From Methylocystis iwaonis (lineage in GTDB: Bacteria > Pseudomonadota > Alphaproteobacteria > Rhizobiales > Beijerinckiaceae), in NCBI RefSeq assembly GCF_027925385.1, contig NZ_AP027143.1, positions 256,172 to 320,171 of the forward strand: a stretch of DNA of 64,000 bases, given 5' to 3'. The notes under the pieces are model-generated. The model was not told where the DNA came from. It worked only from the letters and a program-made list of their open reading frames with translations, and did not search any database. Position numbers and translations under genes: made by a program. This document shows, in pieces, positions 34,546 through 42,480 of this stretch (positions within the stretch are counted from its first letter, which is position 1; each line of letters starts with the position of its first letter).

Positions 34546-35439
34546 ATGCGTATCGCGCCACTCTTCATTGTCGCGCTCTTCTGGGCCACTTGCGCCCAGG
34601 CCGCCGACCAGCGCGTCAAAATTCATTCCGCGCGGCCTTTCGGCTATTTTGTCGGCGATCTTATCCATGCCCGCATCGAGATTATGTCATCAGCGGACGC
34701 GAAGCTCTCGGCCTCCTCGCTTCCGCGGCCGGGGCCCCTCGGGGTTTCGCTCGACCTCAAAGACGTAGGCGTTCACGCGACAGCGGTTGGCGCGGACACG
34801 CGCTGGGACATCGATCTGGTCTACCAGAATTTCTACGTCGCGCTTGATGTGCGAAACATCGACATTCCTGCTTTCGATCTGCGTCTCGGAGAGGAAACCA
34901 TTTCGGTTCCCGCCTGGCGCGTGGGCGTCGCGCCCTTGCGCGAAATCGCGCCCGAAAAGCAGGAGCGCTCGGAGGACTATTTGCGCCCGGATGCGCCGGC
35001 GGTCTATGCGGAGGAGACCGAGCCGAAGCGTCTTGCGCTGGCATTCGCCGCTCTCTCTTTACTCTCGCTCACTGCGGTCGCGCGGGATCGCGCCTGGCCG
35101 CCATTCCAGAAAAGACCCGCGCGCATTTTCAGCGCGCTGGCGCGCAAGCTCGCAGCGCAGACGCGCGCGGCAAGTGAGGCGACCGTTCTCCCGCTGGCTT
35201 TTCAGAGCCTGCACCGCGCGATCGATCTTGCGAACGGCGCGTCGCTCCTCGCTGAGGACGTCCCTGGTTTTTTGGCGCGACGGCCGGAATTCGCTTCCCT
35301 GAAGCCTGCGTTCGATCGCTTCTTCTCAGCATCGCGACGCGCCTTCTTTTCTCGAGAGGGCGATCACGTCGCCGATTACACGCTCGGCGAGCTCCTCGAT
35401 TTTGCCAAAGCGCTCGGTCGCCGGGAGCGCGCGCAGTGA
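34546..35439 (+). CDS. mxaA: MxaA, calcium-insertion protein
   Basis: The product is 297 residues with a signal (IALFIV-like: IAPLFIVALFWATCAQA). A periplasmic beta domain starts VKIHSARPFGYFVGDLIHARIEI, one membrane helix lies near residues 165-180 (LAFAALSLLSLTAVA), and a cytoplasmic helical tail follows. Mutants of mxaA in methylotrophs make methanol dehydrogenase lacking Ca2+. The ATG at 34546 was chosen because it opens the signal peptide; an upstream in-frame codon lies inside mxaS. The stop overlaps the mxaC ATG by four bases. Confidence 0.9.
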   Translation: MRIAPLFIVALFWATCAQAADQRVKIHSARPFGYFVGDLIHARIEIMSSADAKLSASSLPRPGPLGVSLDLKDVGVHATAVGADTRWDIDLVYQNFYVALDVRNIDIPAFDLRLGEETISVPAWRVGVAPLREIAPEKQERSEDYLRPDAPAVYAEETEPKRLALAFAALSLLSLTAVARDRAWPPFQKRPARIFSALARKLAAQTRAASEATVLPLAFQSLHRAIDLANGASLLAEDVPGFLARRPEFASLKPAFDRFFSASRRAFFSREGDHVADYTLGELLDFAKALGRRERAQ

Positions 35440-36434
35440 CGCTTATCAGCTTCGACCTTCCTGGACTGCTCCTGCTGGCGCCCGCCGCCCTCGCGCCGCT
35501 GTGGAAATCCGCATTGCGCGATTCCGCGATCCCCTCACTGGATTGCGCGCCCGAAGACCGTCTTTCCGGAGTCGTCGACGGTGGCTTGAAGTTGCTCGGC
35601 GTCGTGGCGCTTCTCGCGAGTCTCGCGGGCGCGGCCTGTCCTTTCCTTCCCGGAGAGGAAGTCGAGCGCGTGGCCGAAGGCGCGCAGATCGTTATGCTGA
35701 TCGATCGCAGCGGCAGTATGAACGAGACATTTGCGGGCCGGAACCCTTCTGGCGACGAAGAGTCCAAGGCGGCCGCCGCCAAGCGGATATTGAAAGCCTT
35801 TGTCGAGAGTCGGCGGCGCGACCTTGTCGGCGTCGCGGCCTTCTCGACCTCGCCCATGCTCGTCACCCCGCTCTCCGATCACCCTGACGCGACCAAAGCA
35901 GCGATCGACGCCATGGATCGGCCGGGGCTGGATTATACCAATATTGCGCGCGGCCTCGCCATGGCGCTTTCGATGTTTCGCGCGAGTGACGCCGATCACT
36001 CCCGGGCCGTTCTTCTCATTTCGGACGGCGCGGGAGTCATCGATCCGAAAATCCAGGACGATCTGCGCGCGGATTTCAAAAAGGCCCACGTCAATCTCTA
36101 CTGGCTTTTCCTGCGCACCGAGGGAAGCCAGGGGATCTACGACGCGCACGACAACGACGAGTCCCCACAAGCGGCCCCGGAGCGCCATCTCGATCTTTAT
36201 TTCAAATTGCTTGGCGTGCCCTATCGCGCTTTCGAAGCGGAAGGACCCAAAGCGACCGAGGAAGCTTTGCGTCAGATCGATCAGCTCGAGCGCCGGCCCA
36301 TGCCGTATTTCGAAAAGCTGCCGCGACGCGATCTGTCCGGGACATTTTTTGCAGCGGCGCTCGGCGCAGTGTGTCTGCTGCTCGTCGCAAAACTAGCGGA
36401 AGTTCAGCTCGCGTCACCCAGAGGCGTCCCGTGA
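35436..36434 (+). CDS. mxaC: MxaC, VWA-domain membrane protein
   Basis: This 332-residue protein has N-terminal membrane segments (about residues 5-20 and 48-68), a periplasmic VWA domain with the MIDAS motif LIDRSGSMNET (about residues 88-98), and a C-terminal helix (GTFFAAALGAVCLLLVAKLA). It is one of the two VWA partners of the MoxR-like ATPase in the mxa operon. The GTG of mxaK overlaps its stop (GTGA). Confidence 0.92.
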   Translation: MTLISFDLPGLLLLAPAALAPLWKSALRDSAIPSLDCAPEDRLSGVVDGGLKLLGVVALLASLAGAACPFLPGEEVERVAEGAQIVMLIDRSGSMNETFAGRNPSGDEESKAAAAKRILKAFVESRRRDLVGVAAFSTSPMLVTPLSDHPDATKAAIDAMDRPGLDYTNIARGLAMALSMFRASDADHSRAVLLISDGAGVIDPKIQDDLRADFKKAHVNLYWLFLRTEGSQGIYDAHDNDESPQAAPERHLDLYFKLLGVPYRAFEAEGPKATEEALRQIDQLERRPMPYFEKLPRRDLSGTFFAAALGAVCLLLVAKLAEVQLASPRGVP

Positions 36435-37021
36435 TCGACCGCCTGCGCAAAAGAGCCGTCGTTTTTTGGCGCGAGCAGCATTCTGCGCTGCTCGTCGCAC
36501 TCCTCCTGACGTTTGCTGTCGCGACCGGCTTCGAATTGGTGGCGTGGCGCCGTGCGCTCGCCACGAATGACACGATCGAATTGCTCCGCACAGGCCACGA
36601 TATTCAAATCGACGCCGACGCGCGTTCCGAATTGCTGTTCGCGCGTATTGCTTTCCTGACAAAACGCGACGAACTGGATCAATCCCGCGGTCTTCTGGAG
36701 GCGTTGGACCGCGTCGGCGATACGCAGACCCGCGCGCGGGGGCATTATCTCTTGGCCAATGCGCTGCTGCGCGTGGCGCTGGCGCATATCGAGAGATCCG
36801 AGCTCGAAGCGGCGGCTCCTTTCGTGAATCTTTCCAAGCGGGAATATCGCCGCGCGCTCCAACTCGACCCGGAATTCTGGGACGCCAAATATAATTTCGA
36901 CGTGGCGGCGCGACTTGTGCGCGACTTTCCGGACTTCGAGCGAACGAGCGGCGACGAGCTCAGCGCCGATCCCAAAAAGCTCTGGACCGATATTCCGGGC
37001 AAGCCGAAAGGTCTGCCCTGA
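36431..37021 (+). CDS. mxaK: MxaK, single-pass membrane protein
   Basis: The 196-residue product has one N-terminal helix (about residues 18-38, LLVALLLTFAVATGFELVAW) and a periplasmic helical domain with TPR-like repeats (ARIAFLTKRDELDQSRGLLEALDRVGDTQTRARGHYLLANALLR; AAPFVNLSKREYRRALQLDPEFWDAKYNFDVAARL). It has the conserved place between mxaC and mxaL. The start is GTG at 36431 overlapping the mxaC stop, and the stop shares bases with the mxaL ATG (TGATG). It is needed with MxaA and MxaL for calcium insertion in methylotrophs. Confidence 0.9.
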   Translation: MIDRLRKRAVVFWREQHSALLVALLLTFAVATGFELVAWRRALATNDTIELLRTGHDIQIDADARSELLFARIAFLTKRDELDQSRGLLEALDRVGDTQTRARGHYLLANALLRVALAHIERSELEAAAPFVNLSKREYRRALQLDPEFWDAKYNFDVAARLVRDFPDFERTSGDELSADPKKLWTDIPGKPKGLP

Positions 37022-37998
37022 TGCGCCCGGACTTGCGTGATCCCCGGTTCATCTTGCTGACGCTGGCGGCGGCGCTGCTCGTCGCCACATTCATTACGCC
37101 CCGGGTGCAGGTCACGCGCCCAGGGTATGACCTCCTCGCCGTCGTCGACATCACCGGCAGCATGAATGCTCGCGACTACGCCGCCTCAGGCAAACCGATC
37201 AGCCGTCTCGAAAAGGCCAAGGCCGCCTTGCGGGAGCTGATCGCCAGCCTCCCTTGCCCCTCGCGCGTCGCGCTCGGCGTTTTCACCGAACGGCGGCCGT
37301 TCCTGCTCTTCGAGCCCATCGACGCCTGCGCCGATTTCTCGCCGCTCGACTCTGCGATCGCGGCGCTCGATTGGCGCATGGCCTGGGAGGGGGATAGCCG
37401 AATAGCGGCGGGTCTGTTCCGCGCCATCGACATGGCGCGCGAGTTGAAGACGGACCTGCTATTTTTCACGGATGGTCACGAGGCCCCGCCGCTGCCGCCA
37501 TCCGGCGGCCCCGCTTTCGAAGGGAAAGTCGGTGAGACGCGTGGGTTGATCGTGGGAACCGGCGGCTATGAGCTCTCGCCGATCCCGAAGTTCGACGACA
37601 GGGGACGGGACATCGGCTTCGTCGCCGTTGACGAGGTCCCGCATGAGAGCCGTTTCGGCCTGCCGCCCAAAGGCGCCGAGCAAAGGGAGGGCTACAATGC
37701 CCGCAACGCGCCCTTTGGCGCGACGGCCGCCGTCGGCGCGGAGCATCTTTCCTCGGTGAAGGAAGACTATCTGCGCACGCTCGCCGAAAAAACCGGCCTC
37801 GGCTACGCCCATCTCGGCGACACGGCCCGTCTGCACGACGACTATCTGGCTGCAGCAACCGCGCGGCCACGCTCGGGAAGTCTCGATCTCAGAGCATTTC
37901 TCGGCGGCGCATCCGCCGCCTGCCTGTTCGCGGTCTTCTCGATCGCGCCGCTTTTGGAGCGGCTCACGCGCAAGCGGCAAATCGCGCGCGCCGCGTAA
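37021..37998 (+). CDS. mxaL: MxaL, VWA-domain membrane protein
   Basis: This 325-residue protein has an N-terminal helix (ILLTLAAALLVATFITPRV), a VWA domain whose MIDAS reads VDITGSMNARDY (about residues 42-53), and a C-terminal helix (LGGASAACLFAVFSIAPLL). It is the second VWA partner in the mxa set. The ATG overlaps the mxaK stop and the stop lies 23 bp before mxaD. Confidence 0.92.
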   Translation: MRPDLRDPRFILLTLAAALLVATFITPRVQVTRPGYDLLAVVDITGSMNARDYAASGKPISRLEKAKAALRELIASLPCPSRVALGVFTERRPFLLFEPIDACADFSPLDSAIAALDWRMAWEGDSRIAAGLFRAIDMARELKTDLLFFTDGHEAPPLPPSGGPAFEGKVGETRGLIVGTGGYELSPIPKFDDRGRDIGFVAVDEVPHESRFGLPPKGAEQREGYNARNAPFGATAAVGAEHLSSVKEDYLRTLAEKTGLGYAHLGDTARLHDDYLAAATARPRSGSLDLRAFLGGASAACLFAVFSIAPLLERLTRKRQIARAA

Positions 37999-38021
37999 AA
38001 ACAACCATGAGGGAGAACAAA

Positions 38022-38546
38022 ATGAAGAAAGCAGTGTCGTTGATCGCCTTCTTGCTCGCCGCGCCGGCGCTCGCGCATGGGCCGACGCCGATCAAGGTCG
38101 ATGAAACAATCGTCATCTCCGCCGACCCCAAGGCAGTTTGGGCGGTCGCGGGGAAATTCGACGGGCTGGCGGCCTGGCATCCGGACGTCCAGGCTGTGAA
38201 GGCCAAGGGCGGCGACGCTGCGGGCGCCGAGCGCGAAGTGACGCTCAAGAAGGGCGGGGCGTTGAAGGAAGGCCTCGACGAATATGACGCGGCGGCGCAC
38301 AAGCTTTCCTGGCGCATGTCCGATCCCAATCTCGACGCGCTGCCGGTGAGTTCCTACACGCTCACCTTCACGGTGGAGCCGGCCGCTAGCGGCGGCAGCC
38401 AGGTGAAATGGTATGGGCGCCTCTATCGCGGCGACACGAGCAACGAGCCGCCCGAAAATCTCAACGATGACGCGGCGCGCACGGCGATGGCGACATATCT
38501 CCATAACGGGCTGGAGAGCCTGAAGAGAAAAGTCGAAGGAAAATAG
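38022..38546 (+). CDS. mxaD: MxaD, periplasmic SRPBCC-fold protein
   Basis: This 174-residue protein has a signal (MKKAVSLIAFLLAAPALAHG) and a START/polyketide-cyclase-like fold: ETIVISADPKAVWAVAGKFDGLAAWHPDVQAV, then KWYGRLYRGDTSNEPPENLND. MxaD is reported to stimulate electron transfer between MxaFI and cytochrome cL. GGGAG at 38011-38015 favours the ATG at 38022 over the one at 38007, which would add MRENK. Confidence 0.92.
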   Translation: MKKAVSLIAFLLAAPALAHGPTPIKVDETIVISADPKAVWAVAGKFDGLAAWHPDVQAVKAKGGDAAGAEREVTLKKGGALKEGLDEYDAAAHKLSWRMSDPNLDALPVSSYTLTFTVEPAASGGSQVKWYGRLYRGDTSNEPPENLNDDAARTAMATYLHNGLESLKRKVEGK

Positions 38547-38547
38547 C

Positions 38548-39066
38548 GTGCCGCCGCGGTCGACCGCCTCGAAAGCGGCATTTGTGCTCGTCACGTGCCT
38601 CCTCTGCGCAGCCTGCGGCAAAGAGGAGCGCGCGAGCGACGCAAATGATGTGATCGAGGCGCAGGAGGCCAAAAGCGGCGGCCTCTGGCTGAGCGCGACG
38701 GACAATACCGATCCGGCGCTCTGGCTGGCGCGCCGGGAAGCCGGCCACGACGGCGTCGCCGGCGAGGCGGCGGTCGGGCGCATGCGTGCGGCGCTGCTCG
38801 CAGCGCGCCCGCATTTCCTCGAAACCGACCGCATGCTCGCCAACCGGACGGCGCAGACCGGAAAAATGCTGGCGGAAGAGGGGCGTGCCGAGGGTTATGC
38901 GGATTTGCTGGAGGCGCTATCGAATGTCGCCGCCGAGGCCGGACAGAAGCAGACCTATGGCGTACTCTGCCAGCATTATTTCAATCTGCGTCACAAGCAC
39001 GTGACGCGCGAAGACGCTTTGCGCCTTCTTTCGGAGCGCTACCGAACGCAAAAGCAGTTCAGATAG
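38548..39066 (+). CDS. Lipoprotein in the mxaE/mxaH position
   Basis: This 172-residue protein has a lipoprotein signal (AFVLVTCLLCAACGKE, lipobox Cys near residue 23). It is mostly helical, with a motif AGHDGVAGEAAVGRMRAALLAARPHFLETDRM. It starts with GTG two bases after the mxaD stop, so it belongs to the mxa transcript. In other methylotrophs mxaE and mxaH follow mxaD; this one best fits the small lipoprotein (MxaH) by size and lipobox, but I could not confirm it from sequence alone, so no symbol is given. No second gene of that pair is present. Confidence 0.7.
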   Translation: MPPRSTASKAAFVLVTCLLCAACGKEERASDANDVIEAQEAKSGGLWLSATDNTDPALWLARREAGHDGVAGEAAVGRMRAALLAARPHFLETDRMLANRTAQTGKMLAEEGRAEGYADLLEALSNVAAEAGQKQTYGVLCQHYFNLRHKHVTREDALRLLSERYRTQKQFR

Positions 39067-39075
39067 AGAAGGCGC

Positions 39076-39708
39076 TTACACCAGCCGCATGGCGACTTTG
39101 TTCTCGACCGCAATGCGCAGAAGGTCGGCCTTGGACCGTGCCCCGAGTTTGCGCTTGAGCAAAATACAGTTGTTGGCGACCGTCTTGTAAGAAACCTTCA
39201 AAATATGCGCGATCTCGGTCATATCCTTGCCATTGGCGAGGTTGCGCAGAATTTCGATCTCTCGGCTGTTCAGCGCATCCAGCGGATTCTTTGTCAGACT
39301 CTGGTCGGCGAAAGCAAGCCGCAGCGCCAGATTGCCGGAGAGATAGCGTTCGCCCGCCGCAACGGATCGAAGCGCCTTGATGAAGACTTTCGGGTCCTCG
39401 TTTTTCGCCAGATAGCCCCGCGCGCCGCGTTCGATTGCCCGCGCCGCGAAAACCGGGTCGTCGTTCATGGTGAAGACGATGACCTTCGCATCGGGGTTTC
39501 GCTTCAGCAACAGGCGCAGCAGCTCGAACCCGGAGAGACCGGGGAGATTGATGTCGAGAACAATAACGTCGGGCGCGGTGGAAGCATATTTTTCGAGCGC
39601 TTCGTCGGCGTTGTGGGCCTCGATCACGTCGATGTCTTTTTGCCCGGAGAGCATGCCGCGGCAGCCCTCGATCACCATCGGATGGTCGTCGACGATCAAA
39701 ACACGCAT
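39076..39708 (-). CDS. mxaB: NarL/LuxR-type response regulator, MxaB-like
   Basis: This 210-residue regulator has a receiver domain with VDDHP acid pocket, phosphoacceptor Asp52 in VIVLDINLPG and a Lys in GYLAKNEDP, then a LuxR-type HTH (LNSREIEILRNLANGKDMTEIAHILKVSYKTVANNCILLKRKLGA). MxaB regulators of this type control mxa expression in Methylobacterium and sit at the end of the mxa operon there. Here the gene is inverted, convergent with the mxa lipoprotein gene and divergent from a sensor kinase. The ATG at 39708 gives the standard MRVLIVDD start. Confidence 0.8.
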   Translation of the reverse strand: MRVLIVDDHPMVIEGCRGMLSGQKDIDVIEAHNADEALEKYASTAPDVIVLDINLPGLSGFELLRLLLKRNPDAKVIVFTMNDDPVFAARAIERGARGYLAKNEDPKVFIKALRSVAAGERYLSGNLALRLAFADQSLTKNPLDALNSREIEILRNLANGKDMTEIAHILKVSYKTVANNCILLKRKLGARSKADLLRIAVENKVAMRLV

Positions 39709-39813
39709 GACGATTTTTCTTGTTGTGGACCTAAAATCTTTGTTGTGAAAAGCGTGCGCGGTGTCAATCGTCTTGTGGCCGTTTTGTGGCTGCTCTTTCA
39801 CAGGCAAAAGCCG

Positions 39814-41211
39814 ATGATCTCACTGAAAGCGGGGCTGAGTTGGCTGATCGGCCTCGTGCTTCTTGCAATGCTCCTGATCAATCTCACGATTCAGCTCATG
39901 CATGCGGGACCGCGCGTGCGGGCCGAGGCGGGAAGCAATCTCCGTCTCGCTCGGGAGTTTGTCCTGACAACAATTGCAAGTATTCCCAGCAACGCGAATC
40001 CAGCTCCAGCCTTGCGTCAACTTTACGCAAATCTCGGTCGTTTGCGCCATGTCGACATCACGATACTCGAACGGGGCGAAGCGCCGCCGGCGCAGTGGTC
40101 TCAGCCAGAGCGCCTTCTCGCCGACAATCCGCCCGCTTGGTTTGTGCGACTCGTGGATGTTCCTCCGCCACGTGTCGTCATCGTTCCCATCCGCGCCCAT
40201 GAGCGCGACTATGGCAGCGTCGCGATCGTCTCCAATCCCCTCGACGAGCTGGAGGAGATCTGGTCGGACATGACCTGGCTGGCGTCGATCAGTTTGGTCG
40301 TAACGCTTGCCATTATCGTCCTCGTGCTGCTCCTCGTTCGGTATTCGCTCGCGCCTTTCGAAGCGCTGCAGGCCTGCCTTGCCGACCTCGAAGCGCGGAA
40401 AAGCGGAATCCGGATCGCGCCGCAGGGCGCCACGGAATTTCGCGACATCTCGAATGCGCTCAATTCGCTCGCAGCGACGCTCGATCGCGTGCGGCAGGAG
40501 AACCGCGATCTCGTCAACGAGCTCATCGAGATTCAAGACAGCGAGCGAAAAGACATCGCCCGAGACCTCCACGACGAGGCTGGCCCCTGCCTGTTTTCGA
40601 TCCGCGCGGCGGCGGCGTCTCTACAGGAGGCTGTCGCGCAGTCTCCGGCGGAGCCGGAGCGATTACGCCAGATCAGCACGATCATGGATCGGGCAGGCGA
40701 GGCGCTTCAGTCTTTGTTCCGGGGTCTGCTCGGGCGCCTGAGGCCAACGGGTCTTTCCGAGCTTGGGCTCGAGGCGGCGCTCAAGAATCTTTTCGCGTCC
40801 TGGTCGCTGGGCCATCCAGAAGTCGATCTTCGGCTGTCGTGCCCCCATGATTTATCGTCGCTCGACGAGACTACCGCGTTGACGGCGTACAGAGTTGTTC
40901 AGGAAAGCGTGACCAACGTCTTTCGGCACGCCAATGCAAGTTGGGCGCGGGTCTCTGCCGAATTCGGGTGCGATATGATCGGCGAAACGGGAGAAAGCGA
41001 AACGGAGGATGCGCCGACATTAATTATCGTCGTCGAAGACAATGGGGTCGGCATCGCGGAAGAGCACCGTTCCGGAATGGGCCTGCTCGGGATGCGCGAG
41101 CGCGTTCAGGGATTGGGCGGTCGGATGAAAGTAGAGCGAGGCGTGGCGGGAGGGACGCGGGTGATCGTCTCGCTGCCGATCCGCGACGAAGACGAGGCCG
41201 ATCGGGAGTAG
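39814..41211 (+). CDS. HisKA_3-type sensor histidine kinase, likely MxaB partner
   Basis: This 465-residue kinase has two membrane helices (about residues 5-28 and 150-175) around a periplasmic sensor of about 120 residues, a HAMP-like linker and a HisKA_3 dimer domain with phosphoacceptor His in QDSERKDIARDLHDEAGP. An HATPase domain follows with ALTAYRVVQESVTNVFRHANA and VVEDNGVGIAEEH. HisKA_3 kinases pair with NarL-type regulators, and the divergent neighbour is one. The pair probably senses a signal tied to methanol growth. A PqqA-like gene lies 140 bp downstream on the same strand. Confidence 0.85.
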   Translation: MISLKAGLSWLIGLVLLAMLLINLTIQLMHAGPRVRAEAGSNLRLAREFVLTTIASIPSNANPAPALRQLYANLGRLRHVDITILERGEAPPAQWSQPERLLADNPPAWFVRLVDVPPPRVVIVPIRAHERDYGSVAIVSNPLDELEEIWSDMTWLASISLVVTLAIIVLVLLLVRYSLAPFEALQACLADLEARKSGIRIAPQGATEFRDISNALNSLAATLDRVRQENRDLVNELIEIQDSERKDIARDLHDEAGPCLFSIRAAAASLQEAVAQSPAEPERLRQISTIMDRAGEALQSLFRGLLGRLRPTGLSELGLEAALKNLFASWSLGHPEVDLRLSCPHDLSSLDETTALTAYRVVQESVTNVFRHANASWARVSAEFGCDMIGETGESETEDAPTLIIVVEDNGVGIAEEHRSGMGLLGMRERVQGLGGRMKVERGVAGGTRVIVSLPIRDEDEADRE

Positions 41212-41351
41212 GGCGAATGCCTCGGAGAATGCGGGGTTGGTCGGGAAGGTTTGGAATTGTCTTTTGGCGAAATTTCAGGCTGATCGAACCAGCGCAGACC
41301 GTTATCTTGCCTCAAGGGCCCGATCCAGGGCCCCGATAGAAGGAAGCAGTC

Positions 41352-41429
41352 ATGACCTGGTCGAGCCCGATTATCGTCGAAGTGTGCGTTGGCATGGAAG
41401 TCACGAGCTACGAATCGGCTGAGATTTAA
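41352..41429 (+). CDS. pqqA: PQQ precursor peptide PqqA
   Basis: A 25-codon gene encodes MTWSSPIIVEVCVGMEVTSY followed by ESAEI. Glu16 and Tyr20 are the residues that PQQ synthesis joins and cuts out, and the EVCVGMEVTSYESAE core is diagnostic of PqqA. AAGGAAG precedes the ATG. It supplies the backbone of PQQ, cofactor of MxaF, and sits 140 bp after the sensor kinase. pqqB-E are not in the window. A GGGCCC/GGGCCC stem (41316-41333) lies in its leader. Confidence 0.93.
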   Translation: MTWSSPIIVEVCVGMEVTSYESAEI

Positions 41430-41514
41430 CGCCGCTTTGGAGCGCCATGGTAGGCCGTTCCTCCCGGCGCGAAAGGCTGACGCCATTTCCATTTGAACAG
41501 CTACATTGGCGGCT

Positions 41515-41617
41515 GTCATTCCCGGCGGGCTGAAAGCCCGACCGGGAATCCAGAGCCACAGAAGCAGCGGGTGTTGCTCTGGATTCCCGAGCGCTCGCTA
41601 CAAGCGTCGGGAATGAC
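41515..41617. repeat. Complex palindromic repeat, copy 2
   Basis: Outer arms GTCATTCCCG (41515-41524) and CGGGAATGAC (41608-41617) enclose a CGGGC/GCCCG hairpin (41526-41540) and the inner pair CGGGAATCCAGAG / complement (41543-41555, 41577-41589). The inner arms are identical to those at 12832-12876. It lies between the convergent pqqA and DJ-1 genes and may also stop transcription. Confidence 0.85.
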
Positions 41618-41628
41618 GCCGAACCAAT

Positions 41629-42471
41629 CTAAGGCTTCTTGTTTCTTTCATAGGTCGCGGCGGCGGCGGCGCGCATTTCTTGCCTCAGGCCCGTGAACAT
41701 CCCGTCGATCATCCCGGTCACGTCTTTCGGCGCCGTAGCTGGATCGCCGGCGTTGAAGGGCGGGGCGGGCGCGTATTGGGCGAGGAGCTGGACGCCTTGC
41801 GCATATCTCTCGTCCCGCAACTCCGCGACAAGAGAAAGTGCGAAGTCCAGCCCGGCCGTGACGCCCTCGGCCGTGATGCGGTTCCGGTCCTTCACGAAGC
41901 GCCCATCGGTCGGTATTGCGCCGACGATCGGCAGCAATGGCTTTGTCACCCAATGCGAGGTCGCGCGATAGCCCTGGAGCAGTCCCGCCGCGCCGAGGAC
42001 GATCGAACCTGTGCAGACAGAGGTGACGAAACGAGCCTTTTGGCCGATGTCGCGAACATAGGCGATTGTGGCGTCGTCTCGAATGGCGGCGAGCGTCCCT
42101 TGCGTCCCGCCGGGAACGCAAAGGATGTCGTAATCCGCGACCGCCTCCTCGAAGCGCGCCGACGGCGTAAAGATCAGACCCGTGTCGCTACGCACGGGGT
42201 CGAGCGTCTTGGCGACGATGTCGATTTTTGCGCCCATCAGACTTGCGAACATGTAGTGCGGCCCGACCATGTCGAGGGCGGTGAAGCCCGGATAGATCAG
42301 GAAGGCGATCCGCTCCTTGCCATGCCAGCGGCTCGGCATCTGTGACATGTCATGTCCAGGCGCCGCGCTGTCGCTCGACTTGTCCCTCGCGGCAAACGCT
42401 CGGCCGCTTGCAAGAATCGCGGCGAAGGCGGCGATCGCCTCTCCGACCTGGCGGCGGTCGAGCGTGCTCAT
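41629..42471 (-). CDS. Exported DJ-1/PfpI (isonitrile-hydratase-like) protein
   Basis: This 280-residue protein begins with a possible signal (MSTLDRRQVGEAIAAFAAILASGRAFA) containing paired Arg. The DJ-1/PfpI fold follows: RIAFLIYPGFTALDMVGPHYMF, DYDILCVPGGTQGTLAA and the nucleophile-elbow FVTSVCTGSIVLGAAGLLQGYRATSHW, typical of the ThiJ/InhA subgroup that includes isonitrile hydratases and AraC-type regulators. Here there is no DNA-binding domain. The catalytic Cys in VCTGS is present. The gene lies 10 bp below the TonB-dependent receptor gene on the same strand and may be co-transcribed. The substrate is unknown. Confidence 0.75.
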   Translation of the reverse strand: MSTLDRRQVGEAIAAFAAILASGRAFAARDKSSDSAAPGHDMSQMPSRWHGKERIAFLIYPGFTALDMVGPHYMFASLMGAKIDIVAKTLDPVRSDTGLIFTPSARFEEAVADYDILCVPGGTQGTLAAIRDDATIAYVRDIGQKARFVTSVCTGSIVLGAAGLLQGYRATSHWVTKPLLPIVGAIPTDGRFVKDRNRITAEGVTAGLDFALSLVAELRDERYAQGVQLLAQYAPAPPFNAGDPATAPKDVTGMIDGMFTGLRQEMRAAAAATYERNKKP

Positions 42472-42480
42472 GCTTTACTC

